This document shows positions 57,701 through 62,490 of a stretch of DNA of 64,000 nt, in pieces. A program made the translations under genes and the position numbers. Source of the DNA: Rattus norvegicus (taxonomy: Eukaryota > Chordata > Mammalia > Rodentia > Muridae); assembly GCF_036323735.1 (NCBI RefSeq), contig NC_086021.1, positions 127,797,976-127,861,975 of the forward strand, in the 5' to 3' direction. Position 1 is the first letter of the stretch. Each line of letters begins with the position of its first letter. The notes beneath the pieces are model-generated. The model saw nothing but the letters and a program-made list of their open reading frames with translations. It was not told where the DNA came from and made no database searches.

Positions 57701-60066
57701 GTACCTCCACCAGAACCAGTTCTTACACCGCAAGTTCTTATTCTGCTCCAGTGTTCTGACCAACAGGTGAGGGCAGCTGTGAGCTGTGACTCTTCTTAGA
57801 CTATGCTGCCCTCTTGGCATCTTCAAGTAAATGGATAGCTCATGTTTTCAGTTTAGGGGCTTAAGAAATGGCCTTTGGGGGGCTGGAGAGATGGCTCAGC
57901 GGTTAAGAGCACCCAACTGCTCTTTCAGAGGTCATGAGTTCAATTCCCAGCAACCACATGGTGGCTTACAACCATCTGTAAAGAGATCTGATGCCCTCTT
58001 CTGGTGTATCTGAAGACAGCTACAGTGTACTTATATATAATAAATGAATAAATCTTTAAAAAAAAAAAAAAAGAAATGGCCTTTGGGTTAAAGATCCCTG
58101 GTTGCTCTTGAAGAGGACCCAGGTTCAGTTCCCAGCACCCATATGGTCTGTAACTCAGCTGCAGGAGATCTGACCCTCCTCTTCTGGCCTCCAAGGGCAT
58201 GCGGTGCACTTATATACACACAGCCAATTTTATATTCCTAAAATAAAAGCAATAAAAGTTATTTAAGATGTTATTTAAATAATGAATGGTAAAGGACATT
58301 AAATTTTTCAATCACTCACTGTGAGAATTCCATTTTTGCCTTTATCTTCTTTGCCCCCAAAATAAAACTATTCAGTGTAAGTACTCCTTAATACCTTCAT
58401 TCCTCCAGGTACCAGTTAATTATACATCTGGTTTCTTTCAGCTTGATTGTAATGTCCAAACCACACTGTATCCTTTGCGCTCGTCACACAGTTTAGGGAG
58501 ATTGATGTGGCCCTGACCACCAGTTCTTGGCACAGAGAATCCCTTGCTTTCCACCTCTTTGTCCTACTGAATATGGCTCCTATATGGACCATGACTCCAT
58601 AGAAACAAGAGCTCGGGCTGGAGAGATGGCTCAGCGGTTAAGAGCACCCGACTGCTCTTCCAGAGGTCATGAGTTCGATTCCCAGCAACCACATGGTGGC
58701 TCACAACCATTTGTAAAGAGATCTGATGCCCTCTTCTGGTGTGTCTGAAGACAGCTACAGTGTACTTATATATAATAAATAAAATAAATCTTTAAAAAAA
58801 AAAAAGAAAAAGAAACAAGAGCTCTCAGGGTGGAGATATTGACCTGGAGACCATTTAAAGCCCCATCCCTCCCTTTTTCCTAATACCATCTATATCCTTC
58901 CAGGTGTGCTGATGAGAAGGGTCATTACCCCAGCAAGTGCATCGTGGAGCAGATCTTGGTCTTAGGCCTTAAGAAGAAGCCATCTTCTGTGACTACCCAT
59001 TCTTCTGGTACGCAAACAGCTCCTTACGGCACCATTTGTGCTGGAAACACAGAGGTATCTGCAGTGAAGAGACGGTTTGTTCCCAAACTGTCATGCTGTA
59101 CCAAGCTCAGGCCATCTCTGCTCTTTCTAGGTTTTCTAGTCTCTAGAGCGGCAGGCCTCCACCTCTGAGACAGAAATGGTGCTTCCACAGGGGTCGCACG
59201 TCACATATTTACATTAGAATTCATAGCAGTAGCAAAGTTACAGTTATGACGAAGCAATGAAATGATTTTATAGTCGAGGGTCACTGCAACGTGAAAAGCT
59301 GTATTAAAAGGTCACAGCATCAAGAAGGTTGGGAAACACTGCTCTAGATTTAGCAGGCTAATCTGCTTCTCTTCCTGAGTTGCTCTTTCTCCCACAGTTA
59401 ATATTTACTAAGAGAAACTGTTGGAGGCCTCCAATAGTATTCTAGGTGTTTCCTTTTTAAAAGATTTATTTATTTTATTTATATGTACACTGTAGCTGTC
59501 TTCAGACACACCAGCGGACATTGGATCCCATTGGTTGTGAGCCACCATGTGGTTGCTGGGAATTGAACTCAGGACCTCTGGAAGAACAGACAGTGCCCTT
59601 AACCGCTGAAACATTTCTGCAGCCCTCTGGGTGTTTCTCAGTGTGTAATAGATTACAGTCATCTTCGGCCCTGGAAACAGAATAAAATTCTATTTTGAAG
59701 AATTTCACCTACTGCATTTCTTAGATAAATCACGTTGGTCCTGATAGTATCTTTCCAACTAGGGTTATATTCAAAACAATGAGACTTTCCCTTTTTAAAG
59801 AATTCACAAAGTTCATGAATAAAAGTGTTTCCAGATTTTCCTAAGTGAAAAATAACACTGTTTGAGAACATCAGTTAACATCAGATTTGAAGGGAAAAAA
59901 AGATTTTTTTTCTCCTGGTTTCTCACAAACTGTCTTTTTATCATCTTGCTGTTTAGATGGTAAAGTTCAGCCTGCAACTTTTGCGTACTGTGCCAAAACA
60001 TGTACCCTGAGTCTGAAGAAGCTGTCTCTGAGTGTTGGTGATGACTGGGAGGTCCATGTCAGCTGA
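10277..60066 (+). CDS. Ganc: Neutral alpha-glucosidase C, whole gene (24 coding exons)
   Basis: GH31 glycoside hydrolase that removes terminal non-reducing alpha-1,4-linked glucose at neutral pH, with a role in glycogen breakdown (family knowledge). The exons, listed separately, sum to 2742 nt, that is 913 codons plus TGA, against 914 for human GANC. All junctions are GT-AG and every phase agrees. No signal peptide is visible at the N terminus, unlike the ER paralogue GANAB, so a cytosolic site is inferred. In order there is an N-terminal beta-sandwich region (about residues 60-330), a (beta/alpha)8 catalytic barrel (about 335-700) with WNDMNE (Asp510, nucleophile) and WTGDNT (Asp586, acid/base), then C-terminal beta domains. 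No frameshift or premature stop was found, so the gene looks functional. Confidence 0.96.
10306..11498 (+). other. Ganc intron 1
   Basis: Apart from a T20-type run near 11070, nothing recognisable is seen. A minus-strand open frame at 10381-10602 is low in coding character and resembles no family known to me. Confidence 0.5.
11499..11561 (+). CDS. Ganc: Ganc coding exon 2
   Basis: The acceptor is ttatttag| and the donor is ACAG|gtaagt, a near-ideal site. It encodes residues 10-30 with split codons at both ends, including VEDEAVDKTIFKDC and KIAFYR, which align directly with the human N-terminal segment. This is the start of the N-terminal beta-sandwich region. Confidence 0.94.
12650..12745 (-). 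mobile_element. ID SINE (reverse)
   Basis: Reverse copy with TTACCTAGGAAGCGC, a diagnostic of a young rat-type subfamily. The duplication TGTTTCACATATTTTT lies at 12634-12649 and 12746-12761. Confidence 0.92.
13296..13327 (+). repeat. (CA)n microsatellite
   Basis: 16 CA units in Ganc intron 2. Confidence 0.97.
13975..14083 (+). CDS. Ganc: Ganc coding exon 3
   Basis: The acceptor is ctgtag| and the donor AAG|gtgaga. It encodes residues 31-67 (RRQKQQLSKNTTYRA and DSTRFQISSEATK). The open frame runs past the donor into intron, so ORF length overstates the exon. It ends in phase 0. Confidence 0.94.
14894..15103 (+). mobile_element. B2 SINE
   Basis: Begins GGGCTGGAGAGATGGCTCAG and includes the tctggtgtatctgaagacagctacagtgtac end, followed by an A/G-rich GAAA tail. 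Confidence 0.9.
15562..15602 (+). repeat. (TTG)n microsatellite
   Basis: About 13 TTG units in Ganc intron 3. Confidence 0.96.
17108..17302 (+). mobile_element. B2 SINE
   Basis: Full-length, with the variant GCACCCGACTGTTCTTCC and TGTAAAGAGATCCGATGCC, and an (AATAAAT) then A15 tail. Confidence 0.9.
19237..19264. repeat. Perfect 28-bp palindrome
   Basis: CTGCTATTACAAGA is followed directly by its reverse complement, TCTTGTAATAGCAG, with no spacer. A second small inverted repeat, GGAGGAG-ATA-CTCCTCC, lies at 19202-19218. Confidence 0.95.
19879..19927 (+). repeat. (GA)n microsatellite
   Basis: About 24 AG units in Ganc intron 3. Confidence 0.97.
21506..21633 (+). CDS. Ganc: Ganc coding exon 4
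   Basis: The acceptor is tcccag| and the donor TCAG|gtgagc. It encodes residues 68-109, with IPLVAEVYGIEKDIFRLKI and NEETPLKPRYEVPDVV, a conserved stretch of the GH31 N-terminal domain. A 7.4-kb intron, the largest of the gene, separates it from exon 3. On the minus strand the same interval gives only a shadow frame. Confidence 0.94.
22611..22698 (+). mobile_element. ID SINE
   Basis: GGTTGGGGATTTAGCTCAGTG body with GCAGTTGCCTAGCAAGCACA, ending in an A-rich tail. No long exact target duplication was identified. Confidence 0.88.
23815..23872 (+). repeat. GTG/GAT trinucleotide run
   Basis: Imperfect (GTG)n passing into (GAT)n. Confidence 0.9.
24210..24389 (+). CDS. Ganc: Ganc coding exon 5
   Basis: The acceptor is cacacag| and the donor CAGAG|gtattt, which is weak at +4 to +6. 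It encodes residues 110-169, including SGDTGSLTLTDRKGDLRCHI and ISINSLGKLYFEHL. The reading phase on both sides agrees with exons 4 and 6. Confidence 0.95.
24390..25651 (+). other. Ganc intron 5
   Basis: Carries an ID copy, then an LTR-like rodent repeat at about 24754-25055 (ttggtccccagt...ttggtcatcgtgc type), a B3-like minus end near 25270-25385 and a B1 minus copy 25405-25530. Confidence 0.6.
24638..24740 (+). mobile_element. ID SINE
   Basis: Full-length body with tail (A7GGA3GA13-like). Bounded by exact TTAAATAAGCTGT at 24625-24637 and 24741-24753. Confidence 0.92.
25652..25697 (+). CDS. Ganc: Ganc coding exon 6 (46-nt exon)
   Basis: The acceptor is tttaaaacag| and the donor TTTCAG|gtaatg. 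It completes codon 170 and encodes to residue 185 (RATKGNGQNTPADTFQ). It corresponds to the human linker RAAKENEEETSVDTSQ and is clearly more diverged than flanking exons. Because its length is not a multiple of three, skipping it would break the frame. It has no ATG. Confidence 0.88.
25966..26026 (+). repeat. (TG)n microsatellite
   Basis: Uninterrupted 61-nt TG run in Ganc intron 6, the longest pure dinucleotide run in the window. Confidence 0.98.
26803..26856 (+). repeat. Perfect 27-bp tandem duplication
   Basis: The unit beginning CTTCATTCACAGCCACATAG occurs twice without a mismatch (26803-26829 and 26830-26856). Confidence 0.95.
27720..27831 (+). mobile_element. B1 SINE
   Basis: Body GTGGTGGTGCATGACTTTAA to TCCTGTCTC. 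Its A tail has expanded into the adjoining GAAA/GGAA polypurine tract. Confidence 0.85.
27832..27963 (+). repeat. Polypurine tract (GAAA/GGGA/GGAA)
   Basis: 132 nt with a single pyrimidine (C at 27910). It begins in the tail of a B1. Confidence 0.97.
28860..28926 (+). CDS. Ganc: Ganc coding exon 7
   Basis: The acceptor is tacaaatag| and the donor AATG|gtaaat. It encodes residues 186-207 (ENQEDLGLWEEKFGKFVDVK), nearly identical to the human segment. It lacks an ATG, so it must be found by homology and phase. Confidence 0.93.
28927..29931 (+). other. Ganc intron 7
   Basis: A tetranucleotide run is followed by sequence without recognised repeats (29160-29930). A minus-strand open frame at 29331-29531 looks non-coding. 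Confidence 0.5.
29080..29150 (+). repeat. (ATAG)n/(CAGA)n compound microsatellite
   Basis: About 12 ATAG units then five CAGA units. Confidence 0.97.
29932..30028 (+). CDS. Ganc: Ganc coding exon 8
   Basis: The acceptor is cttggcag| and the donor ACTAG|gtaagt. It encodes residues 208-239, with SSVGLDFSLHGFEHLYGIPQ and HAESHQLKNT, the GH31 segment that leads to the N-terminal domain's contribution near the active site. It is needed to join exons 7 and 9 in phase. It has no favourable start codon and is easy to overlook. Confidence 0.95.
30881..30926 (+). repeat. (AT)n microsatellite
   Basis: 23 AT units directly before an unexplained open reading stretch. Confidence 0.98.
30930..31227 (+). 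pseudogene. Unidentified protein-like open stretch, possible retrocopy fragment
   Basis: A frame of about 98 codons opens right after the (AT)n run and needs no ATG: DLEKDFHSKEENETENVASP, then SLGETDQTDATDKWIPEASA and KEAPKPKRSRLIKLSG. The charged, low-hydrophobicity composition with KPKRSR looks like a disordered nuclear protein segment. A second protein-like piece follows in another frame (about 31217-31378, SSHSAPQQTFRRCSSG, EISRKPVKTKEEDH). The parent is not recognised. It could equally be chance. Confidence 0.25.
31629..31809 (+). CDS. Ganc: Ganc coding exon 9
   Basis: The acceptor is gtttcag| and the donor GCTGAG|gtgagc. It encodes residues 240-300, with DGDAYRLYNLDVYGYQVHDK and GSVPYLLAHKQGRTVGIFWL, near-identical to human GANC. 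The first codon is Arg (AGA), where human has Gly. The frame stays open into the next intron by chance, which makes a longer spurious ORF. Confidence 0.96.
32015..32168 (+). CDS. Ganc: Ganc coding exon 10
   Basis: The acceptor is ctttccag| and the donor CACAG|gtaaag. It encodes residues 301-351: YTLTQMGPAAAKQKVR, WMSESGIIDVFLLTGPTPAD and IFKQYSYITG. The preceding intron is only 205 nt, the shortest in the gene. This is the end of the N-terminal domain and the approach to the catalytic barrel. Confidence 0.96.
32306..32511. mobile_element. URR1-type hAT non-autonomous DNA transposon
   Basis: About 206 bp with a terminal inverted repeat of the CAGTGGTTCTCAACC type (right end GGTTGAGAACCACTG intact, left end decayed). 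Flanked by 8-bp duplications CACTAGAG and CACTAGAC, the hAT hallmark. It codes for nothing. Confidence 0.85.
32796..33000 (+). repeat. Alternating CA/TGCA tract
   Basis: About 200 nt of mostly alternating purine-pyrimidine sequence built of ACAC, ATGC and ATAC words. All three forward frames stay open through it. Confidence 0.92.
34623..34858 (+). CDS. Ganc: Ganc coding exon 11 (start of the GH31 barrel)
   Basis: The acceptor is tttttttag| and the donor CGCAAG|gtgagg. It encodes residues 352-430, with PPLFSLGYHQCRWNYEDEQ, FDEHDIPYDVMWLDIEHTE and YFTWDKKRFANPKRMQELLR. The GYHQCRW and DIEHT blocks are hallmarks of GH31 alpha-glucosidases and line the substrate pocket. This is the second longest exon of the gene. 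Confidence 0.97.
34859..36193 (+). other. Ganc intron 11
   Basis: B3-like minus remnants 34920-35045 and 35280-35375, a B1-like minus remnant 35470-35670, and a B4-like copy 35795-35903 ending in a (CA)n run and an AT-rich tail. Confidence 0.55.
35904..35949 (+). repeat. (CA)n microsatellite
   Basis: 23 AC units followed by an AAAT-rich tail. Confidence 0.97.
36194..36320 (+). CDS. Ganc: Ganc coding exon 12
   Basis: The acceptor is ctgacag| and the donor CCTG|gtatgg. It encodes residues 431-472, with LVVISDPHIKVDPDYTVYAE, GFFVKNPEGG and GVCWPG. ISDPHIK follows barrel strand 3 in GH31 enzymes. Confidence 0.96.
37400..37574 (+). mobile_element. B2 SINE, interrupted by an ID
   Basis: B2 body from GGGGCTGGAGAGATGGC. 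Its tail is split by the ID, and the last bases (cttttaaaaaa) continue after 37709. Confidence 0.88.
37575..37697 (+). mobile_element. ID SINE inserted in a B2 tail
   Basis: Near-consensus body of the CTTACCTAGGAAGCG subfamily with a long (ATAA)n tail. The exact duplication AAATAAATAAATCT (37561-37574 and 37698-37711) is part of the tail of the preceding B2, so it is a nested insertion. Confidence 0.92.
37862..37962 (-). mobile_element. ID SINE (reverse)
   Basis: Reverse copy with TGTTAGGCAAGCGC. The duplication AGGAGATGTCTTT occurs at 37849-37861 and 37963-37975. Confidence 0.92.
38287..38366 (+). CDS. Ganc: Ganc coding exon 13
   Basis: The acceptor is ctctgcag| and the donor TATCAG|gttggt, a weak donor. 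It encodes residues 473-499, with SSYLDFTNPKVREWYSSLFA and FPVYQ. The DFTNP...W block is conserved across GH31. It contains no ATG. Confidence 0.95.
38367..39418 (+). other. Ganc intron 13
   Basis: One minus-strand ID with an exact target duplication. 38640-39410 has nothing recognisable. Confidence 0.55.
38490..38617 (-). mobile_element. ID SINE (reverse) with an expanded tail
   Basis: The tail is a long run of A with several AAAAC units on the minus strand. Bounded by GTGGGGAGTTTTT at 38477-38489 and 38618-38630. Confidence 0.92.
39419..39562 (+). CDS. Ganc: Ganc coding exon 14 (catalytic nucleophile)
   Basis: The acceptor is cttcctag| and the donor TATCAC|gtaaga. It encodes residues 500-547, with STDILFLWNDMNEPSVFRGP and HHGNWEHRELHNIYGFYH. 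Asp510 in WNDMNE is the family nucleophile (human Asp511 by alignment). At 144 nt it is exactly in phase at both ends, so an exon-14-skipped transcript would keep the frame but lose catalysis. Confidence 0.97.
39765..39949 (+). mobile_element. B2 SINE
   Basis: Exact duplication AAGATGTTTATTGG at 39751-39764 and 39950-39963 defines the insertion. Confidence 0.92.
40392..40495 (-). mobile_element. ID SINE (reverse)
   Basis: Young-type body (TAGGAAACGC variant). The duplication TTAAAATATTTTTA lies at 40378-40391 and 40496-40509. Confidence 0.92.
41659..41755 (+). CDS. Ganc: Ganc coding exon 15
   Basis: The acceptor is acttacag| and the donor TATG|gtaaga. It encodes residues 548-579, with QMATAEGLIQRSQGKERPFV and LSRSFFAGSQKY. 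The RSFFAGSQ block carries the conserved arginine of the GH31 active site. Confidence 0.96.
42149..42460 (-). mobile_element. Rodent LTR-like repeat (reverse copy)
   Basis: Starts CTTAGTTAGGGTTTCCATTG and proceeds ttataaagaaaacatttaattggg. It is the reverse complement, with divergence, of the copy at 44642-44945. Family name not assigned. Confidence 0.65.
43366..43419 (+). repeat. (GA)n microsatellite
   Basis: 54-nt AG run ending in GCGCGCC. Confidence 0.97.
44005..44155 (-). mobile_element. B1 SINE (reverse)
   Basis: Reverse order: TTTTTTGAGAC, CTGGCTGTCCTGGAACTCAC, ATCCACCTGCCTCTGC, GGGATTAAAAGTATACACCA. Confidence 0.85.
44642..44945 (+). mobile_element. Rodent LTR-like repeat
   Basis: TGTGGTGGTTTGAATATGCT start, 'gcggtgtggccttgttggagg' and a CCAATTAAATGTTGTTCC-to-AACCCTAAG end. 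Related to but distinct from the elements at 24754 and 61562. Confidence 0.65.
44985..45112 (-). mobile_element. B1 SINE (reverse)
   Basis: Reverse B1 with GCCTTGGCTGTCCTGGGGTC, TAGACCAGGCTGGCATCAAA and GATTAAAGGCATGCACC. Confidence 0.82.
45315..45416 (+). CDS. Ganc: Ganc coding exon 16 (acid/base residue)
   Basis: The acceptor is gatctag| and the donor TGGAG|gtaagc. It encodes residues 580-613, with GAVWTGDNTAEWSYLKISIP and MLLTLSVSGISFCG. Asp586 in WTGDNT is the general acid/base by family knowledge. Human has NLK where rat has YLK. Confidence 0.96.
45417..47233 (+). other. Ganc intron 16
   Basis: B1-like copy 45560-45700, an ID/B4-like remnant 46000-46085, a B1-like remnant 46090-46200, and a B4-like copy about 46225-46500 that ends in a (CA)n run. 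46570-47230 is plain. Confidence 0.5.
46514..46562 (+). repeat. (CA)n microsatellite
   Basis: About 24 CA units at the end of a B4-like copy. Confidence 0.97.
47234..47477 (+). CDS. Ganc: Ganc coding exon 17 (longest exon)
   Basis: The acceptor is ctaaccag| and the donor ATGAG|gtaaaa. It encodes residues 614-694, with ADVGGFIGNPEAELLVRWYQ, PFFRGHATMNTKRREPWLFG and RYSLLPYLYSLFYHAHV. FFRGHA is the conserved histidine-containing GH31 block at the active site. The sequence ends the barrel. Confidence 0.97.
48147..48276 (+). mobile_element. ID SINE with (ATAA)n tail
   Basis: Consensus-like body. The tail has expanded to about 47 nt of ATAA repeats. AAATAAATTTC occurs immediately before and at the end of the tail (to 48287). 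Confidence 0.92.
48441..48526 (+). repeat. (TATG)n/(CA)n compound microsatellite
   Basis: About 12 TATG units (48441-48490), a short bridge and about 12 CA units. Confidence 0.96.
49196..49260 (+). CDS. Ganc: Ganc coding exon 18
   Basis: The acceptor is ttttcccag| and the donor CTAG|gtaagt. It encodes residues 695-716 (RPLWVEFPDDLETFAVEDEY, then ML), matching the post-barrel GH31 segment. Its only ATG lies four bases from the donor-side end. Confidence 0.95.
49261..51247 (+). other. Ganc intron 18
   Basis: A B1 minus copy about 49395-49520, a second B1 minus remnant 49855-49960, an ID/B4-like piece 50145-50200 and a B1 plus copy 50840-50975. Other parts show nothing recognisable. Confidence 0.5.
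51248..51324 (+). CDS. Ganc: Ganc coding exon 19
   Basis: The acceptor is cttttcag| and the donor AATGAG|gtgaga. It encodes residues 717-742 (GNALLVHPVTAPQTTMIDVF, then LPGSNE). The proximal C-terminal beta domain begins here. Confidence 0.95.
51715..51766 (+). repeat. Imperfect 26-bp tandem duplication
   Basis: TCAATGCTGTAGGTAGGAGT and TCAATGCTGTAGGAAGGAGT with a 26-nt period. Confidence 0.9.
51903..52002 (-). mobile_element. ID SINE (reverse)
   Basis: The flanks are AAGTAAGTTTATTT and AAGTCAGTTTATTT, a target duplication with one later substitution. Confidence 0.9.
52797..52845 (+). repeat. (AC)n microsatellite
   Basis: 49-nt AC run. A shorter (GT)n run stands 12 nt upstream at 52772-52784. 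Confidence 0.97.
52978..53052 (+). CDS. Ganc: Ganc coding exon 20
   Basis: The acceptor is cattttag| and the donor GATACT|gtaagt. It encodes residues 743-767 (VWYNSKTFAYWKGGCAVKVP, then VTLDT), equivalent to human VWYDYKTFAHWEGG. It is 75 nt, phase 0 at both ends. Confidence 0.94.
53642..53713 (+). mobile_element. ID SINE with an internal deletion
   Basis: Normal 5' and 3' parts but no GCTTGCCTAGCAAGCGC-like centre: GTGGTAGAGC joins directly to AAGGTCCTGGG. Exact duplication AAATTTGATTGTGGC at 53627-53641 and 53714-53728. Confidence 0.88.
54666..54713 (+). repeat. (GA)n microsatellite
   Basis: 24 GA units in Ganc intron 20. Confidence 0.97.
56297..56410 (+). CDS. Ganc: Ganc coding exon 21
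   Basis: The acceptor is tgttacag| and the donor ACTCAG|gtattt (weak). It encodes residues 768-805, with IPVFQRGGSVVPVKTTVGKS and PYGLRVALNTQ. The FQRGGS(V)(V/I)P block is a well-known GH31 C-terminal motif. The 114-nt exon is phase 0 at both ends. Confidence 0.96.
56411..57653 (+). other. Ganc intron 21
   Basis: One shortened ID. The remaining sequence (56420-56740 and 56860-57650) carries no recognised repeat or gene. Confidence 0.55.
56757..56841 (+). mobile_element. ID SINE lacking part of its 3' body
   Basis: Runs to CGCAAGGCCCCAGCTC and then the A tail, so TGGGTTCGGTCC is absent. Exact duplication GAAAAAGTGTCTTAA at 56742-56756 and 56842-56856. Confidence 0.88.
57654..57766 (+). CDS. 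Ganc: Ganc coding exon 22
   Basis: The acceptor is gctgcacag| and the donor CAACAG|gtgagg. It encodes residues 806-842, with GSAVGELYLDDGHSFQYLHQ and FLHRKFLFCSSVLTN. GELYLDDG is the distal C-terminal domain motif of mammalian GH31 enzymes. No start codon is present. Confidence 0.95.
57880..58070 (+). mobile_element. B2 SINE
   Basis: Bounded by AAGAAATGGCCTTTGGG at 57863-57879 and 58071-58087. Carries the GCACCCAACTGC and TAAAGAGATCTGATGCC subfamily variants. Confidence 0.92.
58615..58810 (+). mobile_element. B2 SINE
   Basis: Bounded by AGAAACAAGAGCTC at 58601-58614 and 58811-58824. Same subfamily variants as the copy 740 nt upstream, but different target sites, so the two are independent insertions. 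Confidence 0.92.
58904..59007 (+). CDS. Ganc: Ganc coding exon 23
   Basis: The acceptor is ccttccag| and the donor TTCTG|gtacgc, the weakest donor in the gene. It encodes residues 843-877, with RCADEKGHYPSKCIVEQILV and KKKPSSVTTHSS. The frame remains open past the donor, so a read-through C terminus would be possible. Confidence 0.93.
59149..59341. mobile_element. URR1-type hAT non-autonomous DNA transposon
   Basis: Same family as the copy in intron 10 (shared ATATTTACATTA and AAGTTACAGTTATGA blocks). Ends CGGCAGGCCTCCACC / GGTTGGGAAACACTG, with 8-bp flanks CTCTAGAG and CTCTAGAT. More diverged than its sister. Confidence 0.82.
59457..59626 (-). mobile_element. B2 SINE (reverse)
   Basis: The reverse-complement order is clear: AAGATTTATTTATTTTATTTA tail first, then the body, ending CTGCAGCCC. 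It has a 'ggacattggatcccattgg' variant. Confidence 0.88.
59957..60066 (+). CDS. Ganc: Ganc coding exon 24 and stop codon
   Basis: The acceptor is gctgtttag|. It encodes residues 878-913 (DGKVQPATFAYCAKTCTLSL, KKLSLSVGDDWEVHVS) and stops at TGA 60064-60066. Human ends similarly with TDWEVRII. The last residues differ, as is common at the end of this protein. Confidence 0.94.
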
Positions 60067-60880
60067 CAAGCAGGTGCCCTGGTAGAGTACGGGAAGCCAC
60101 CTGACCACTCTGCCTTCTTAGCCTCCTGAGAGCCGTGCTGCCATCTAATTTGCTTCCCTGGGGAAAATGACATTTCTCTTATCTCTAGTGTACTGATGAC
60201 CAGTAAATTTCAGGCTTAAAGATTTTAGCCAGGTGCAGTAGCCCACTCCTGTAATCCCAGCACTCAGAAAGCTGAAGCAGAAGGATCGTGAGTTCAAGAC
60301 CAGCCTAAGCAAGACCTGTCTCAAAAAAAAATCAAAAATAAGATTTCAGATTTTACATTTAAAGATGTATTGTTGACCCTCTGCACAAACACTGCCCTCC
60401 CCACAGCCCCACAATTCCCTGAGACATTAAAAGAGCTCAATGAGTGGCCTGACTTGGAGCAGGGCTACTCAAGAGACCCGTTTGTGGGGCTTGCTTCAGG
60501 CTGTACAGCACACAGAGTGCTGTATAGCACATTCTGGCTGTTGCAGCAGCAGCAGAGTTGCCCAACCCAATATCCAAGTAGATAGCAGTGCCTGGTACTC
60601 TGAGGGTTACCTTCTGTCAGCAGCTGTGTGGGTGTGGCAGCCGCTGCCACAGACACTGCATGGGCAGAGCTGTGGAAAGGTCTTCTCCCCTGAGAGTGAC
60701 TCCGGAACACAAGGATAAGATCCTCTTTCACACTTCTTAGATTCAAAACTACCAAATCAATTTTCAAAGTCAGATTTATACCTTTTAATTATACTTTATT
60801 AAATACTATCTACTAACTGAAGAATATGTATAAAGTGAATATAATAAGCTATAATTAGTAAAAAATGAAATAAATACCCA
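60067..60880 (+). other. Ganc: Ganc 3' untranslated region (extent uncertain)
   Basis: The stretch after the stop has no further coding signal. It holds a B1 SINE (about 60222-60335). The first clear AATAAA hexamer lies at 60869-60874 in AT-rich sequence and is the best candidate poly(A) signal. Other AATAAA hexamers occur inside repeats at 61862 and near 62303. Confidence 0.35.
60222..60335 (+). mobile_element. B1 SINE in the Ganc 3' UTR region
   Basis: CAGGTGCAGTAGCCCACTCC, TGTAATCCCAGCACTCAG, AGTTCAAGACCAGCCT and an A tail. Confidence 0.82.
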
Positions 60881-61561
60881 CATCCCACAGGTGAACTTCA
60901 AAAATAGAGCACAGGCCTGGGCCTAGAATAGCACAAGTGATTGGCAGTTGTCTTAGGCACGACCAATAACCAAAATAAGTAATATTTCAATACACTGTCT
61001 TTAAAAATCAAAATGAATGCAAAAACCCACACAGGCTTAACAATAGGTTTTAAACAAAGCCACCTCAGTATTATTGACTCTTCCTTTTGCAGTAGGTTCC
61101 AATATGGCTTGGCATGGGCTAAATATTGTAACGCAGCAGTGCGCTGAGATGTTCCTGGCTCTGGAGAGCCTAGAGACTCCCTGCTGTCTGCTGCAGCAGT
61201 TGTTGGGGTGGTCTTGGTTCCTCAGCATCCAAGCCTCTCTCTACACTTACTACCTACTTGGCAACTGTCACCGTACTGCAGCCTCTTTCCTTGGTCACTG
61301 AGTGTCTCTTGCCTCCACCCATACGGATCTTACGATCCTTCCAGACCCAACCCAAGTCCTACTTTTCCATGAAAAGTTCTAACCTGACACCCCCAACCTC
61401 CCAGTGCCCACTTCACCTTTGTCTGAAATGCTGCCCCACAAATAATTGTGCCCTACTTTGCATTCTCAGGGATGTTCTTTAATATTTCAAGCAAGACTGT
61501 GTATTTCCCTACTAGAGTGTATGTTCCTTAAGATCATGTTACATTTCTCTCATATATGTTA

Positions 61562-61970
61562 TACCACTGTGGTAGTTGGTATGAAAGCGCCTGCCCCTAT
61601 AGGTTCATACGTTTGAACAGTTGGTCCCCAGTTGGTGGCACTGTTTGGGGGGGTTATGGAACTTTTAGGAGGCACATCTTTGCTAGAGGAAATATGTCAT
61701 TGATGGCAGGCTTTGATCAGTTGTAGCCTCATTCAATTTCCTATTTGCTTGCTCTGCTTCCTGTGAGCTATTGAGATGTGATCTCTTTCTGCTTCCTGCT
61801 TCAGCCCCTGCTGTGATGTTCCCCTTGCTGTCATGGACTCTCCCTGTGGAACATGAACCAAAATAAACTCTTCTATAAATTGCCTTTGGTCATGGTGTTT
61901 TATCATAGCCCTTTTGTTTATATGTATTGGTTATCTCATTCACTTGTTATAGTGATAGATAGCCAATTGA
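61562..61970 (+). mobile_element. Rodent LTR-like repeat
   Basis: Contains 'gttggtccccagttggtgg', 'ttaggaggcacatctttgctagagg' and 'aaccaaaataaactcttc' in the usual order. It carries its own AATAAA at 61862. Confidence 0.6.
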
Positions 61971-62394
61971 CATCATTCAATCCAACCTAACCCCAAAGGA
62001 ATATTAAATTCAGTCCTCTTCATAACCACTTGCTGAGTGCTTTAAAAACCCTAACAGCATTTTAACTGCATTACATGAGTTAACTTGTTTACTCCTACAC
62101 AACCCAACAACAGAATGACTGTCATACCCACTTTACGTGAGAAAAGGCCGGTTCAAGGGAAGGTAAAGACTAAAGCTGCACAGTTACAGCCAGCAGAGGC
62201 CAACCTAGACCTTGATCCTGGACAGTCAGCCATCCGAGGCTGCTCAGCTCTCTTCTCCTTCATGAGCACTGATACCTTGAGCATTCTCTTGGAGGGACAG
62301 GAAATAAATTGATAGTTCCAATAGCTGAGACATAGGGTTTCTTCAAGCTATACTGCCAAGAATCATGAGCCTGTGTTCCCTTTGATTGTGTGCA

Positions 62395-62421
62395 TCTCTC
62401 TCTCTCTCTCCCCCTCTCTCC

Positions 62422-62490
<69 letters not shown>

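Larger units (their letters stand above)
57767..58903 (+). other. Ganc intron 22
   Basis: Two B2 copies in the same orientation, 740 nt apart, and a B4-like copy about 58088-58250 between them. Confidence 0.6.
59008..59956 (+). other. Ganc intron 23
   Basis: A URR1-type transposon and a minus-strand B2. The last 330 nt before the final exon are plain. Confidence 0.6.
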
